Source of the DNA: Collybiopsis luxurians FD-317 M1
Lineage: Eukaryota > Basidiomycota > Agaricomycetes > Agaricales > Omphalotaceae
NCBI GenBank assembly: GCA_000827265.1
Contig: KN834773.1
Span: 706,173 to 770,172 of the forward strand
Reading direction: 5' to 3'
Length of the DNA: 64,000 bases
Positions 32,594 to 45,505 of the stretch are shown here, piece by piece. The notes under the pieces are model-generated. The model did no database searches. It was not told where the DNA came from and saw only the letters and a list, made by a program, of their open reading frames with translations. The translations under genes were made by a program, and so were the position numbers. Numbering within the stretch: the stretch's first letter is position 1; each line of letters opens with the position of its first letter.

Positions 32594-35500
32594 TCAACTG
32601 GGCGAAGTCGGAAGATAGTTGGTGAATGCCCCTTCAGCTTCTTCGTCGTCTTCGTTTGCCTCGGCTATAGGGGAATCCAGTTCGTCTTCTGGGTCCGCCT
32701 CAGCGTCTGCGTCCGACTCGTCGAAGAGGACGTGGTACTAGAAAGAAAGCTCAGGAGAAATGATGCAGTAGAACAGGCTGAAAGACGTACATGAGTGATG
32801 AGGGTCTTGACCAGTTTATGCGCGAATGGCATGTTCGAGAGGACCATGAGGAAGTCGTTTTGAGGAGCACGGAGCAGGTTAGGGCTGAAGACGATTGAAA
32901 GAGCTTCAGCGGTCATTTGATTTTGTTCTTCGAAGTCAGTCACTCTGATACGTGTTTCGTCAGTGAAAGAATTCAACGATATACAAGTTTACGCACTTGT
33001 CCAAGTGTTCAGAAATTCGTTTCAGGAGATCAAAATTGGCGCGAGGGAGATTGTGGATGATCTTTCGAATGTTGGTTAGGCGGTCGTCAAGATTTTCCAG
33101 CTCTACAAAAGTTGGAATTTAGGGTTATAGACGGCAATGACAAAACAGCAACATACTCATGGTATCGATGGCCTCGTGGTATGAAGATGGAGGGAACAAA
33201 GGCTCCGGTAGAATACGGAACCATGACTTGACGAGATCGCAGATAGCGTGGATATCCGTGGATACGTCCAAGGGGTCTTCGCCTGACAGGAAGGGGTAAG
33301 TTAATGTCAACAATCTAAATCGGGAGCTCCTACCGCGGTTGAAAGCTTCCTTGAGATAGGCGATTTCAGAGCTCGCACCCGCCATTCGATCTATGAGCGA
33401 GATTAGGGCACGAACCAGGTCCACGCGTCAAGCAAAACTCACAGATTCCAACTTCTGTCAAACCTCGGGTCTCGACTTCGGCTATGCATCGCTCGACAAC
33501 AGACGGTATTGTGCCCGGAGATACAGGATTACCTCCACTTTCCCGTTGCAGCAAAAAGTTTAGTTCGACCCCGAACACTACAACAGATATCAGTAAGGAA
33601 AAGAATGGTACTCAAAATAATACTCCATACCTGCTGTAGGATCTTTCGTAGCAGTTGCCGGATGGTCATGGAGATGATCCGCAACCTGCGGCTTGGGTGA
33701 ATTTCCAATGTATGTGAGACGACGCTTGGCAGCAGTTTTGGACACTTGAGAAAGAATCTCTATCCACTTGTTCATGTCCCGCTTCGACATCGCCTGAAGC
33801 AGGTAATGTCCGCCGTCCTCGGTGTCGAGCTGAAAGGTGAAGGAACGATCGTTGTTTATGAAGTGAGCGACGTGAGAATCCGTAAGATTCAACACCAACG
33901 TCGGCTTCCCGGAAGGAACAAAGTCGAGCTCGGAAGCGGTTCTCTTCAAAGTCGGGGTATGCGAAGTATCAGCACCGAAAGCACTAGAAATAGGCCGCAT
34001 GAAGCTGAAGAGCGCAGACATGCTCTTTTTATTGCGGTGTTGCTTCTGGGAGACAGACGTCGGTCTTCGTCCTCCCCTCATCGCCCTGTTCAGCTGTTCT
34101 TCTCGCTTCTCATTCCGAGATTGTTCCTGCATCTTCTCCTTCTGCAAACGCACCCGCAAGTTCTTGTCCCGTCGCTGCTTATCCAGTTGCAGAGCAATAA
34201 GCTTCTGGAAGGGACGAGAGATCCTGTTCCTCGAAGGTGTCCCTGCGCTACCTGCGGCAGTGCTTTCTCGATAGGCTTCATCTTTGATACCGCGAAGATC
34301 AAACTGAATGGGAAAAATTTCGCGTTCGATGTTGTTCAGACGCTCAAAACCGCGCCTGTTGATATCGCTTTGACGAGCCAGTCTCCGTGTAAGCAGGGAC
34401 GGAGCATTAGAAATGAAGTTGCAGAGATTCCTATGAAAACACAGCGGTATCAATCTCGAGAACGATCAACGAAACAGAAAGCGATACATACCGGCGTTTA
34501 TCGAAATTAACAAGATTCTGTCCTTCGTCACTATGAGACTCTACAAGGTCCGGCATCGCAATGACGTCCAGGATGCGCTCAATTAACCATCCCATATCCA
34601 CTGTCAGGGGATCCTTCGAGACAACAGACTTGGTGTTGGGTCGCGCCAAGAGCTGAGCTAGGGTCTCGAAGTTGCACCCTCGGCTAGCAGCAATGTTCTG
34701 CCACGCCCGTTGGTGCAATCGACATTCGGGACTGAGGATAGCAGATGTCACCGTGGCTTCGACAAACGACCGTACACAGGCTTGCTCAGAGACCGAACTG
34801 AACGAAGAAGGCTCAGCATTCCGCAGTCGGGTGACTTCAATAACCTGAAGCAAAAACTCTAATCGAGCCTGACGAGTGTAAAGACCGAGCCGAGGTGCGA
34901 CAACCTTGGAAATGATCCATTTGCGGAGAATAGAATGAGCTCTGATGCAACTTCGAATGCCAGGAGGAAGAAGACGGTAAAGGCTTTCGGGGGAGAGTTC
35001 GGATATGAGCGAAGATGGTTCGACTTCTTGCATGTAGCTGTGGATAGTTTGAATCTCAACATGATCCTCTAGTGTGGGCGCCTCCCGTTGAGGGAACCAT
35101 CCTATTCGGTCGGCGGTTTGGACTTCTAGAAGGTCGGAAGTGATGTAAAGATCCTGAAGGGTACGCATAAGCCACATACACTCAGATGCGGGAGAAAATC
35201 CTACCTCTTCCGTCACATTGTTGAAAGCAGCGAACGCCATTCCATCGATATTATCCACAAACTCTTCCGGACTCATACGGTCGATATCCGGAGGCTCCCT
35301 CGTACTCAAATTCCGTACACGAGATTCCGACGTTGTCACCGTGTTTCTCGAAACCGGCATCGTTCGAGAATTCGATGGCCTCATTGTCTGAGTGCGAAGT
35401 AAACGTTCAACAGCTTGTCGTGATTCGGTCAAAGCATCCCAAGCCTGTCGAACGTCTGAATCCTCAAAGGTGGCGGGAGAAGAGTGGATGATGTGGTCAC

Positions 35501-38500
35501 TTGAGCTAGCGAAAAACGCGCGCAGGGCTTGGAAAAGCTGAGGGTCATCTAATACGTCTTGTGCCCCGCCACCTTTGGTTAACCAAATCTTGATCGTTTC
35601 CAGTACCTGCGACTTTGACGATATAGTTGAAAGGTATTGGTCTGGGAGGGGAGGGGAGCCTGATGGTTGACTCTTGATGTAATTTTTGCGCAATAGCTAA
35701 TCGAGAGGAAACAAAAGTTAGTGATAAGGACTACTAGTGAGATTCGGAAATCTTATCCACCTCGAAAAATATCAACGGCGTCACGAAACTGCGGAAAACA
35801 TTCCACCAAACCCTCGAAAACTCTTTATGATCCAGGAGCAGCTCCCTCGTCATCCCAACCCTCAAAGACATCTCACCATTATCATCCGCAACAGAAACCG
35901 ACACACTATGAAGTCCATGCACAAGCACATACACGAGACGATCCAACGTCCCTGCCCGGACGAGTACGCGAAGCGGAGGCTCCGATGAATTTTCTGCCAA
36001 CGTGAGTGGTTGACGTTGAGACAACGACGGAAGCGAGCTCCTCTTCGCTACACTGCTTTTCCGCTCCAAACCAGCCGAAGAACCGGGTTTGACTCGTATA
36101 GAGGGCGTCCTTCCCACAGGCTTCTCCGACTTGTTACCATCCAAAAACGACGTATCCATATCTGCAGAGCTCGGCGGTCTCGATCTGACGAGAGACGACG
36201 GTCGAGAGCCGCCCGTGGATGAAGACTCAACACTGGAATTTTGCACGACGAGTAAAAGATCGCCGTTGTATACCGGAATAGTCGTTCCTCCGTGGTTGAG
36301 TACGGCGAAAGCCCCGTCGGCTCCTGATATTGGTTTCCGGTCCTCCGGTCGCAAATGACCATCGATGGCGCGAAGATGCTGAATATCTGCAGGCTCACTG
36401 TCCACACGTCCACGGGCCAATTGAGATCTATCAAGCAAAGTGATCGTCGGTAGTGGTTCTGGGAAAAGGAGCGGGAGCAGGGGAGCAGTAGAGGAAGAAT
36501 GACCACCAGCTTTAGTCCAGTAAAAGGGCTCGTATAGACCTTTCCTCTTTGGTTCAGCCGCAAGCGATAGCGACATGAACTGATCCACCCTAAAATAATA
36601 ACCATCAGATCCCCAAAAATGAACAAATCGTAATCAAAACTGACCTCTGAAACTTCATGGCCAAACCACCTCCCATCCCTCCGTCAGCAACGATATCCTT
36701 CCAATACGAAACCAACTTTTGCACCTCTTCCTCCTTCCCCTTCCCCTTCTCCTCAGCAAAACCACCACTACCACCACCCACCGCATTCACATTCGACCGA
36801 GGACACGAGGACACAGCCGTCCTAAACCCCTCAAACAACACCCTCACCCTATCAAGCGCACGCACCACCAAAACATCCCCACTCGCTCCAGGCACCATAG
36901 CCCTACCGAGCTCCTCCCTGATCAAACCCCTCATATTGCCTCCCCAGGGAGTGATCCTCGGTTCCTTTATCCCTTCACCAGCTAGAGCAACTCCATCACC
37001 GCTACCCTTAACAAGCTGCACCCACCCCTCAACGACCCCCACCGCCTGCGGCTCAACCCTCTTCCAAGCCTTCTCCAACCTCGCCACAGGCATCGAACAT
37101 ATCGCACCCACAATCGCCCTCCACGAACACTCATCCCCGTTCAACCTGCACACCTCCCCGATTTTGATCCACGCGGAAATCACCTCTGAGCGCGAATGCG
37201 TACGGGAGGTTGCGGCGCTCATGCCCGCACCCCGATCGTCCGATCTTCTACTTGCACCAGCAGCAACGGTAGTAATACCAGCCGGAGTCACGATCCCACC
37301 GACACCACCACCACCAATACCAGACGTACCCAACCCCGGGTTTCTATTACTGACATTCGCATACCCAGTGGACGTATCCGCCCCCAAAATCTGCACCAGC
37401 AACAACTTTGTCAACCAATGCGGATGATCATCTGAACCGAACAAGGGCGCAAAGGAGCTCGACGCCAACGAATTCGAGGTGGGCGAGATCAACGTGGTGC
37501 CTTGATGGTATTGAGATTGAGATGGATATTGATGCTGGTGTGGGTTCGAGTACTGAGACTGATGCAGGTGAGTCTGAGTCTGAGTCTGAGTCTGTTGCTG
37601 CTCCCCACCCCTCAACACAAACTCAGCCGTCAACTGCTCCGGAAGCTGCTGCACCGCCGCCACATGAAACGCGCTCAAACTCCTCGCAATCACATGCGGA
37701 TCGATCAAGAGCAATACATCCCTCGACAGACCTTCGCGATCCAACGCAGAAGCCCAAGGGATCATCATCCCACTCGAAGAAGCAGAAGGTGAAAGATGGG
37801 GAGGGGGAGTGTTTCGATGCTGACCGGGCGATTTCGGATTCAAGTCAAAGTACGAGGTCGGAGTGGCTATCGGACTTGGACCCGGACCCGGTTTCGTCGA
37901 CGGAGGGGTTCCCACTCCGGCTCCGACTCCGACTCCGACTCCAGTTCCCGTCGTACTCTCACCAAACACATCAAACAACGACACCTTGTTCACATCTTCC
38001 GGTCTAGGCGAGAACATGCTCACATGTGGAGAGGCAACGGACGACGACGACGACAATGACGTAGAATTTGGGCCAAGCCCTGCATCCCCAGCCATCTCCT
38101 TCCACTCTGGCCAGTCCGGAAACTCCAGCACTCTCCCATGGTACCCGAGGTACTCTTTCACCAACCACACCACCCTCTTCTTCTCCTCCTCCCCTCTCTT
38201 CACCATCTTCCCTTCCCCTTCCCCTTCCCCCTCCGTCTTCCCCTCCCCCTCCCCATCCACCTCGGATTGAACCTCCGGTTCCACTTCCGGCTCCGGAGCA
38301 CCCGTCACAAGAAACTCACAACACCTCATCAACTCTGCTTCGAATTTTCCCTGATCAACTAGGTGCGGTAGGGACAACAAAACAGAAGACGCGAACGCTT
38401 TCCACTGTTCCATAGGATCACCCTCACCCTCACCGCCACCACCACCAAAGAAAATCGTCCCAAAAACAGCCTCATGCGTCAACGCCTCAAACGTCCCCTT

Positions 38501-40460
38501 CTCAATCCCCTTCCCACCCTCCAAATCCCTAACCAAATCCGGATGCGTCCTCCTCCCCCAAAACGCCCTCTTCTTCCTCTGCACAGCAAGCAAAGTACTA
38601 CTCTCGCGTCTCGCTCGTATATCAACCACCATCCTCGTGTTCGAAGCTGCCGCGAAGGGATCGTCTTCTCCCCCCAGTCCCACTCCTAACCCATCCACAG
38701 ACCCAAACTCACCCCCTTCACCCCCGCCCGCACCTGTACCCACACCCACACCCGCACCCGCAGCGAGTCCCGTTCCTGTACCCGCACTAGCACCACCCTC
38801 CCCATACTCCCCCTCCTCTCCCTCCCCATCCCCCACCCCCGGCCCAACCAACCCAACAGGAAACAACTCCTTCACACCCCCCACCCGATCCGAAGGCGGC
38901 TTATAAAAAAACAACTTGGTCCCCTTCAACTCGACCTTGAACGGCTTCCACGCTTTTGCAGAGGACAAGTTCATATCACTATTGTTGTAGGCGTTGGCGT
39001 TACCGCTCCCATTCCAGTGCCCAGAGCCGCTACTGCTGCTATCAGCAAACTTGTTAATGAACCCGCTGTTGTATACGATTTGCGAGGATCGTTTTGGTGA
39101 ACTGCCGAGACCGGCTGATGAGGGTCCGGACATGGAGGAGGAGGAGGAAGAATCAAAAGAAGCCTCGATGATATTCGGTGGAGGAGCTAACAAGCTGTTG
39201 ATCACCGTCGTAGTCCGATGGGGAGACGAAGAAAGTTGCGTCGTCGTCGAGGACGAATCGGTATGCGCGGATCTCCCACTCCCCATACCCATACTAAATG
39301 GAAACCCACCCCTCGAAGAAGAAGTAGAACCAGAAGTAGAAGCAGGTAATGACGGAGAAGGCGGGATCCCCCCTCCACTCCCGTTCCCATCGACCTCCGA
39401 CCCAGCAGATCCTTTCCGTTTCGGACTGGGAGGCATAAACCGCGGGGCGGAGAGTTTGGACGCGAGTTTGGGTGTGAAAGAATGGGAGCGGGTGTGCACG
39501 TGGGTCGAGGAAGGTGCAGATGAGGAAGAAGGGGGTTTTGATGAGGATGAGGGTGCAGAGGATGAAGGGGACGGGTCGTCGACGGCGGGTGCGGATATCG
39601 ATATGGATACAGTCGGAGTGGGTGATGAAGACGATGAAGACGCAGAGGTATCCAACCCCCCTCCTCCTCCACCTCCCATAGCCATACTCGGAAACGGCTG
39701 CCCCTGCCCCTGCCCCTGCCCTTGAGAATGATTCCTCTGAATGACAGGCGGAGCCGAAGGCATCCCCTTCCCACTATTAAACAACAGCGCATCAGAGTTG
39801 CTGTTACTCCGATTACGATACTGCGCGATTTTAGCTTCCATTGTCAACGGGGGGGACGGACCACTCGAGACGTCTGTCGAAGCCGATATGGATGATGAAG
39901 GAGGAATCTTGGAAAGATCATCGGCGGATCTGGACCAGGCTCGTCTGGAGATGGCGCGGAGGTCGCCGAGGGGGGTGGAACGGTGGATGGGGCTGGAGGG
40001 GCTGGAGGGTTGGCTCGCGGCGTTGAAGGATAGGGCGGCGGTGAGGTCGAGAGAGTTGGGGTTGCGAGAGGGGAGATCCATGACAGATCTAGCCAAAGAT
40101 GGAAAGTTGAGTTTGTGTAACGGAACGAAAGAAAATTTTTTTTTAAAGTTCATACCTAGCACCTATAGCAGTAGAATACGTGTCCAGTAAAGGTCTGGGG
40201 TCTGTAGGACGCGATATTTTATGTTTCCTGCCTGAAGAACTGCTCGACCTGGGCTGCTCTGCCGAAGCTATCGTTGACATCTTTGGATTCGAGGCACTTC
40301 TCGTAAACCATTTCGAAGGTTTTGACAGAAAGTTTGTAAATCCGGATGAGGGTGAAGTGGAACGAGGAAAACTAAGCGAAGAAGTTGACTGGTTATTTGA
40401 ATTTGCAGAATCCAAAGGACTCAAAGAATTGGAAGAAGACGTTGTACGTCTTGGTGGCAT
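32594..40460 (-). CDS. BEM2: BEM2-like RasGEF/PH/RhoGAP protein
   Basis: Rho GTPase-activating protein that limits Rho signalling at sites of polarised growth. Eleven exons, 2434 residues: 40460-40156, 40088-36645, 36589-35761, 35696-34492, 34430-33631, 33577-33443, 33390-33334, 33282-33157, 33102-32997, 32944-32791, 32737-32594. Order: a long Ser/Pro/Gly-rich N-terminus with a PH-like piece (AWKPFKVELKGTKLFFYKPP); a RasGEF-N-like HEAVFGTIFF; a RasGEF-like helical region (HWLTKLLLVQILGADTS, VISAWIKIGEVCRLNG); a PH domain (TLVLNLTDSHVAHFINNDRS..MNKWIEILSQV) around residue 2020; and a RhoGAP domain (GLTEVGIYRMAGASSEI with the Arg-finger position, WFRILPEPLF, ALSIVFSPNLLRAP). An acidic tail closes it. 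This domain order is that of yeast Bem2. The RasGEF region is probably inactive, as inferred for Bem2. Confidence 0.92.
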
Positions 40461-42612
40461 TATTTGAGAGTCTGAATTTGAACATTAAAGGTACGAAAAA
40501 AAATGGGGATTGAGGGGAAGGAGTAATTTACCTTTCAGCTTGAGGGTTTGGATGCAAGGGACATGAGTGTTGAGAGGCAAAACGCGTCTGTTTGAATGTA
40601 TTTGATTCCAAAAAAAGGTTTTTCTAATGATTCCACCCCTTTATTCTATTCGGCCACCAACTAAATTCAATACGGCTTCCTCTATCTATCGCCATTTGGC
40701 TCTTCCCTCATTTTACTGACTCATTCAACATAATGATAGATAGACTCGCTACTTTACGGGACAGATTAAGTAAAACCCAGCGACGGACATAGATCCCCGA
40801 ATTATTTGGTATCAAAACAAAGTCTTCAATCTATCCTAGTATCTCTGTCCGACCAAATCTCAACGCCACGTCATTAGCGTCGTTCTCTTTCGCCACCGAC
40901 ATTCCTAATTCCGACGCAGATTCCTCCCGAGTCCAAAAGAAAAAAAATTATGGTAATTCAAACGTTCAGAAACATATAGACGTGGCGGTAAGCAAAAGTC
41001 AAGACTCCCACATCGTGTCAAACCAACCCGCTAATACACGGCTGGCTCGGTTACTGATTTTTTGCCCTATCGTACCACCACTTTTTCTATGATTTTCTAT
41101 GTACATGTTCCTCTGTCGCCTCAACTCTCCCGGCTCACTCGGTTACCCGCTCCTTTCCCGCTCCACCCCAATCAAAATTCCCAGTCCCTCAAACCTTCAA
41201 ACGAATTGCCTTTCCCAAGCTCTATGTACCCGTGTATTCCATCTATCCATCTTCGTACCTACACCACTCACCAAACAAAGAACTCGATTTCCCAACCCCC
41301 CGAGATCACCAGCCCCCGTTCAACGTTTAACGTTCAACAGATTCACCTGCACTAGCTCGGGCACGGGTGCTATGTAAATGAAATTCCCCCTTAAAATACA
41401 CACACATACACACAGCTAGTTCTCGACAACCCCTCTCTACATACCCAACTCACCTCCCCTCCCCTCCTCTCTCGGTACGCTCGGGAACATCGCCTCGCCC
41501 CGCCACACCACCTCACCTCACCGCCCTCCTTCCCTCGCTTCCTCCAGCTCAGCCACAATCCACCACCCATTTCCATTCTCGCTCATATGTACATATGATA
41601 TATGATCGACGCCGCACTTCGGTTCTCTCTCATCTTTCAATAAGACAAAGGCACTGCTCGATATGTATCACGACAGCACACATACATCCATACATATCTA
41701 TAACGCAACAACACAACGTACTCACACATTCCTTATCAAGTCCCCCATACCGTACAACTCGATTCCAAATAAATAAACAATCAACTGCGTACTATGTAAC
41801 TGGATGTACACGTACGATATAACATCCCGTAACCAATGTGCCACAATAACCCCCCTCCTAAGTCCTTGAACTCGTTCCTTAAGATAAGATCCTCGTTTCC
41901 CGGAAATTCTTATGTTAACGTCTTACATACATACCAAGTAATATCAGTCGATCCGCACATGCAACATAATTAAAAAACCCAAGTATCAGCAACCAAACAT
42001 CCATCCATGTCCGATTCCGATTCCGAATTCGATTTCGGCTGCTGATTTCGAGCTTTCGTTCCCAACCAAGTATAGCAGTCAACCAACTATAGCAATCAAC
42101 ATACATACGTCCCTACAACCGGATTACAACCGGCTTGATATAGGAGACACAGATCGATACAGGATATTGATACAAGTTGATTACACTGACAGGTTGACTA
42201 CAGATTGTGATTATCGTTTATTGACAATTTACCTATACATTATACATACATTACACATACACACCCACATTATACACACCCATACCATACGTACTCGGCT
42301 CGGTCTTTAGATCCACATATCAGATTCTAATACCGTCAAGTACCGTTAACCCGAACCGGAGGCGGATAGACAGACAGCTTGCATTGGACGTGTGTCTAGT
42401 CTGTCTGCCTTTTCGAGTCTGAATGTCAAGCCTTCGGAAACTCGGAGATGCCAACAGGCTTCAACCCGAATGGCTGAAGCAAGGCTAAAAAATCGCATCA
42501 TCATGATCATGATTCACTGTCACCACCATCATCAACATCATCTTGCTGTAACTCATCACTCGCCATCATCATACGCCATCATGAACCCATGATCGACGCA
42601 TGGATTACTGAT

Positions 42613-42637
42613 CAGTCAGTCAGTCAGTCAGTCAACC
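42613..42637. repeat. GTCA tetranucleotide repeat
   Basis: Short perfect run of CAGT/GTCA units (about five). A second similar run lies at about 43,027-43,047. Confidence 0.8.
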
Positions 42638-42832
42638 ACCAAATTGACTTGACCTGAATATATCAAATTTAAGACCTTTTCAAGAATCAAGAGGCTTACT
42701 CAGTTCGGTCAACTCGGAGTAGGCTTTTTTCTAAGCATGTTTCTTTTTTTTTTTAAAAAAAAGGTCTTCAATGAAAAAGATTAAAAATCCGTCCATACAT
42801 ACCAGGCTGGAGCCAGGGTTAGTAGTTACGTT

Positions 42833-42858
42833 CAGGACTCAGGACTCAGGACTCAGAG
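42833..42858. repeat. Heptamer tandem repeat AGGACTC
   Basis: Three to four consecutive CAGGACT units just upstream of the hexanucleotide microsatellite. Confidence 0.75.
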
Positions 42859-42938
42859 TCGGACGTCAGATGTCCAAAGGCTCAAACTGAAACTCAAAAA
42901 CTCAGACTCAGATTCAGACTCAGGCTCAAGATCGTAGC

Positions 42939-43003
42939 TACAGATACAGATACAGATACAGATACAGATACAGATACAGATACAGATACAGATACAGATA
43001 CAG
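42939..43003. repeat. Hexanucleotide microsatellite (TACAGA)n
   Basis: About ten to eleven perfect copies of the six-base unit ACAGAT, likely to vary in length between strains. Confidence 0.9.
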
Positions 43004-44789
43004 AGACATAAATAAGCTTCACTGTAAGTCAGTCAGTCAGTCAGTCACTGTCCGAGTAATAGTACGTAGAGTCAGGTATCATACTAATCATACATATGTA
43101 CCAACAGCATCCAGGTTGGACATGTTCAATGTTCATGTAAGTAGTACATGTAGCACTCAAGACTTGAGGGTGACTCACCGGAACCGGAACCCAGTTTTTC
43201 CTCAATCATTTTCACATTTCATGATCGATGAATGACCATCTAAGTAATTAGCAATGATTTCTTCATTTCTTCCATAGTAGCGAGTTGGACTCACAATCTC
43301 TTCAAAGTCCGGGATCATCCTGGACCTAAGTCTGAGGTCTGTGAAGAAAGAGGGCCAAATCGAAATCAACCACATCAAGTGTCTAAACTTAAACTCACCG
43401 GCATTTGGAACCGACCGGCGCGTGTCATTGGAAAAGTTTCTCTTTCTCCTTGATCTTCCTTCCTTCAAGTTCCCTCCGAGCGGAATCGGAATCCTATGTA
43501 GCAATCCAAATACCAATATTAACTTTGAACTCCATAGCATTTCAAGTTCATCACCGGCTGTATAAATACCGTGACACCAACTTCAAGTTGAACGACTCGG
43601 GCTCGGATAAGCAATAGACTACTTATAGACATAATCACATCAAGTGGGTCGATGCTGTCAGGAACAGCCCAGAATCAAATCTAACTTGAGTACATAACCC
43701 GCAAACCAAAAAAAATCGCCGTATCAGCTTGACTGATAGAGGTTTCAAATCTAAATAAGTATTAGATGCATGTGTAAGTATACTCTTCAAATGTACCTTT
43801 CTTACCGGGTGATAATCTCATCCGACAACTCGGCCGCCGAGTGGGCGTTCCCTAAAATGATGGTTAAGAATAAGTACTGTGTATTAGCTTTTTGTGCGTG
43901 GGTGTGAGTGATTGAATCATCGACATAAATTAAGAATCTATCTTAAACCTGTGCAAAAAAAACGTAACGTCGGGAAGGAAAGGAAGGCTTACTTCACCGG
44001 CGCCACAACGACCAACTAGTTCTCAATGAGTGAGGCACATACCAATAAATAACTGAAGGAGACTGACAACTACATACATAATTAGTATGGCGTATACTCA
44101 CATCTTCCGCGTCAAAGGACCGCCTCCTTCCCTTTTGATACTGAACGGTGGTAAGAAGTATCCATTTCCCAGGAAAGGGGGGCAAGAGATCCCAGACGGA
44201 CCTCGTAGACCAACGGAACAGCATAGACTTATGAGCAGTGATCCAGAACCTCCCGCGCGCTCTACATACCTAGACCTAGTTAACCAACTTTCAATTACAG
44301 GGTAACTGGGCGTACTGTCTCTGTATGTACAACCTATACAAGTTCTGTCGCATATATACATAAAAGTTTGTTAGAAACCCTGACTGGGAACACGGACGGG
44401 CGGTCGAAGAATCAAAATTGAGATCTGGGAATCAATGAACCTAAACTGTCAATGAAGCACTCTTCGGAAGCACTGAAGCAAGCTCGTACGGTATACCGGT
44501 GTCGTGTCACGGAGGTAGCATCCCCTACAAAGTGTTAATCTGTAACTTCGAGTTTAGCGTCAATGATCATGAAAAATTTTGGGCAATAACAGGTCTAAGG
44601 TGCAGAAAGCTCGAGGACGCCAGAAATGGCACTTACCTGCCAACGTTCGCACGGGATATGCATACACTTTTCTGCCTCTTTAAGGGATTTTCTCACTATA
44701 TTCAAGGGAGTAGCTGCAACGAAATCAAACATTCACAGATTCATTGGTATGCCGTATCAACGAGGAACAAAAAAGGAAACAAGTTTATA

Positions 44790-44955
44790 GCCCGTCGAAC
44801 TCGCAGGATCTGCACTGGCAAGCAGTCATAAAGACAGCGGCGCGACCACTCCAATGGATAGCTCCAGAATAAGCTCATTAAGTTAACTAAGAGGAACGGA
44901 AAAAATATTCTAGAGCCGTTTGAAGCCCACTCTGAGGGTCGAACTCGCAACCCGA
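44790..44955 (-). other. Two tRNA-B-box-like words, weak
   Basis: On the minus strand GCGAGTTCGAC occurs at about 44,795-44,805 and again at about 44,939-44,948, the form of a tRNA T-loop (polymerase III B box). Upstream sequence of the first (CATTGGAGTGGTCGCGCC) faintly resembles an A box. No cloverleaf folds well, so these may be tRNA-derived repeat remnants. Confidence 0.2.
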
Positions 44956-45371
44956 ATGAGTGTCCCTCGGTATTTAGCGAGCAGCTTTTGCACAGAGTAA
45001 GTAGGCAGATCTCGCGGATACCTTTATTCTATCCTCTGTATTCTAGGCTCTTTCAGTATTCGCAAGCAATTTGACAATTGTCAATTCCTACCTGCTTCAC
45101 GTCCAAGCCCAGCTTGACTGCTCGAGCTGCTGGAGCACCGTCAAGGTGGGCCTCCCAGACTGAGTGGAAACTTGAAAGACCCCTAGAGCCATCCGATTCA
45201 TTCAATGACCGCGAACTTTCGACTGAACAAATGAGCGCTGGAACATTTTTTGGTACACAGAACGTCATGGTGTAAACCTTGCATGAATACAGGTTGCTGG
45301 CGCTTCCTGCACACTATAGCTAGATTGGACAGTAAGTCGCCTTAGTGTGGCGCAGCCTATTTTTGTCTCAG

Positions 45372-45405
45372 TCTTCCTTGAGCTTTCCTTGAGCTTTCCT
45401 TGAGC
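45372..45405. repeat. 11-base tandem repeat in the SDR promoter
   Basis: Three consecutive copies of CTTTCCTTGAG (the first slightly changed), about 100-135 bases upstream of the SDR start codon. Could be a binding-site array or simple slippage product. Confidence 0.6.
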
Positions 45406-45432
45406 GCTTGAGCTTGCATTGCTGATTATGAC

Positions 45433-45442
45433 ATATTTAAAG
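45433..45442 (+). promoter_or_regulatory. TATA-like box of the SDR gene
   Basis: ATATTTAAAG lies about 65-73 bases upstream of the ATG at 45506, a normal position for a fungal TATA element. Sequence-based only. Confidence 0.35.
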
Positions 45443-45505
45443 ACGACCCCTTGACGCCATAGGGTACAGGGTTAATATTTTCTCATACCTCATCACTTTA
45501 CTCCC

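Larger units (their letters stand above)
40461..45505. other. 5-kb gene desert with simple repeats
   Basis: No coding region supported on either strand. The left end is the promoter of the BEM2-like gene and the right end that of an SDR gene. From about 41,100 to 42,350 the plus strand is C-rich and pyrimidine-biased. Simple repeats lie at 42,613-43,046. Several minus-strand splice-donor-like CCGGTGAG or CCGGTAAG motifs occur at 43,170-44,000. Two tRNA-B-box-like words appear near 44,795 and 44,940. A long non-coding transcript is possible but not shown. Confidence 0.5.

Noticed and set aside
37400..39725. Long plus-strand frames opposite the BEM2-like gene
   Set aside because: They are shadows of the low-complexity, GC-rich coding strand of BEM2 and encode only Pro/Ser/Asp runs.
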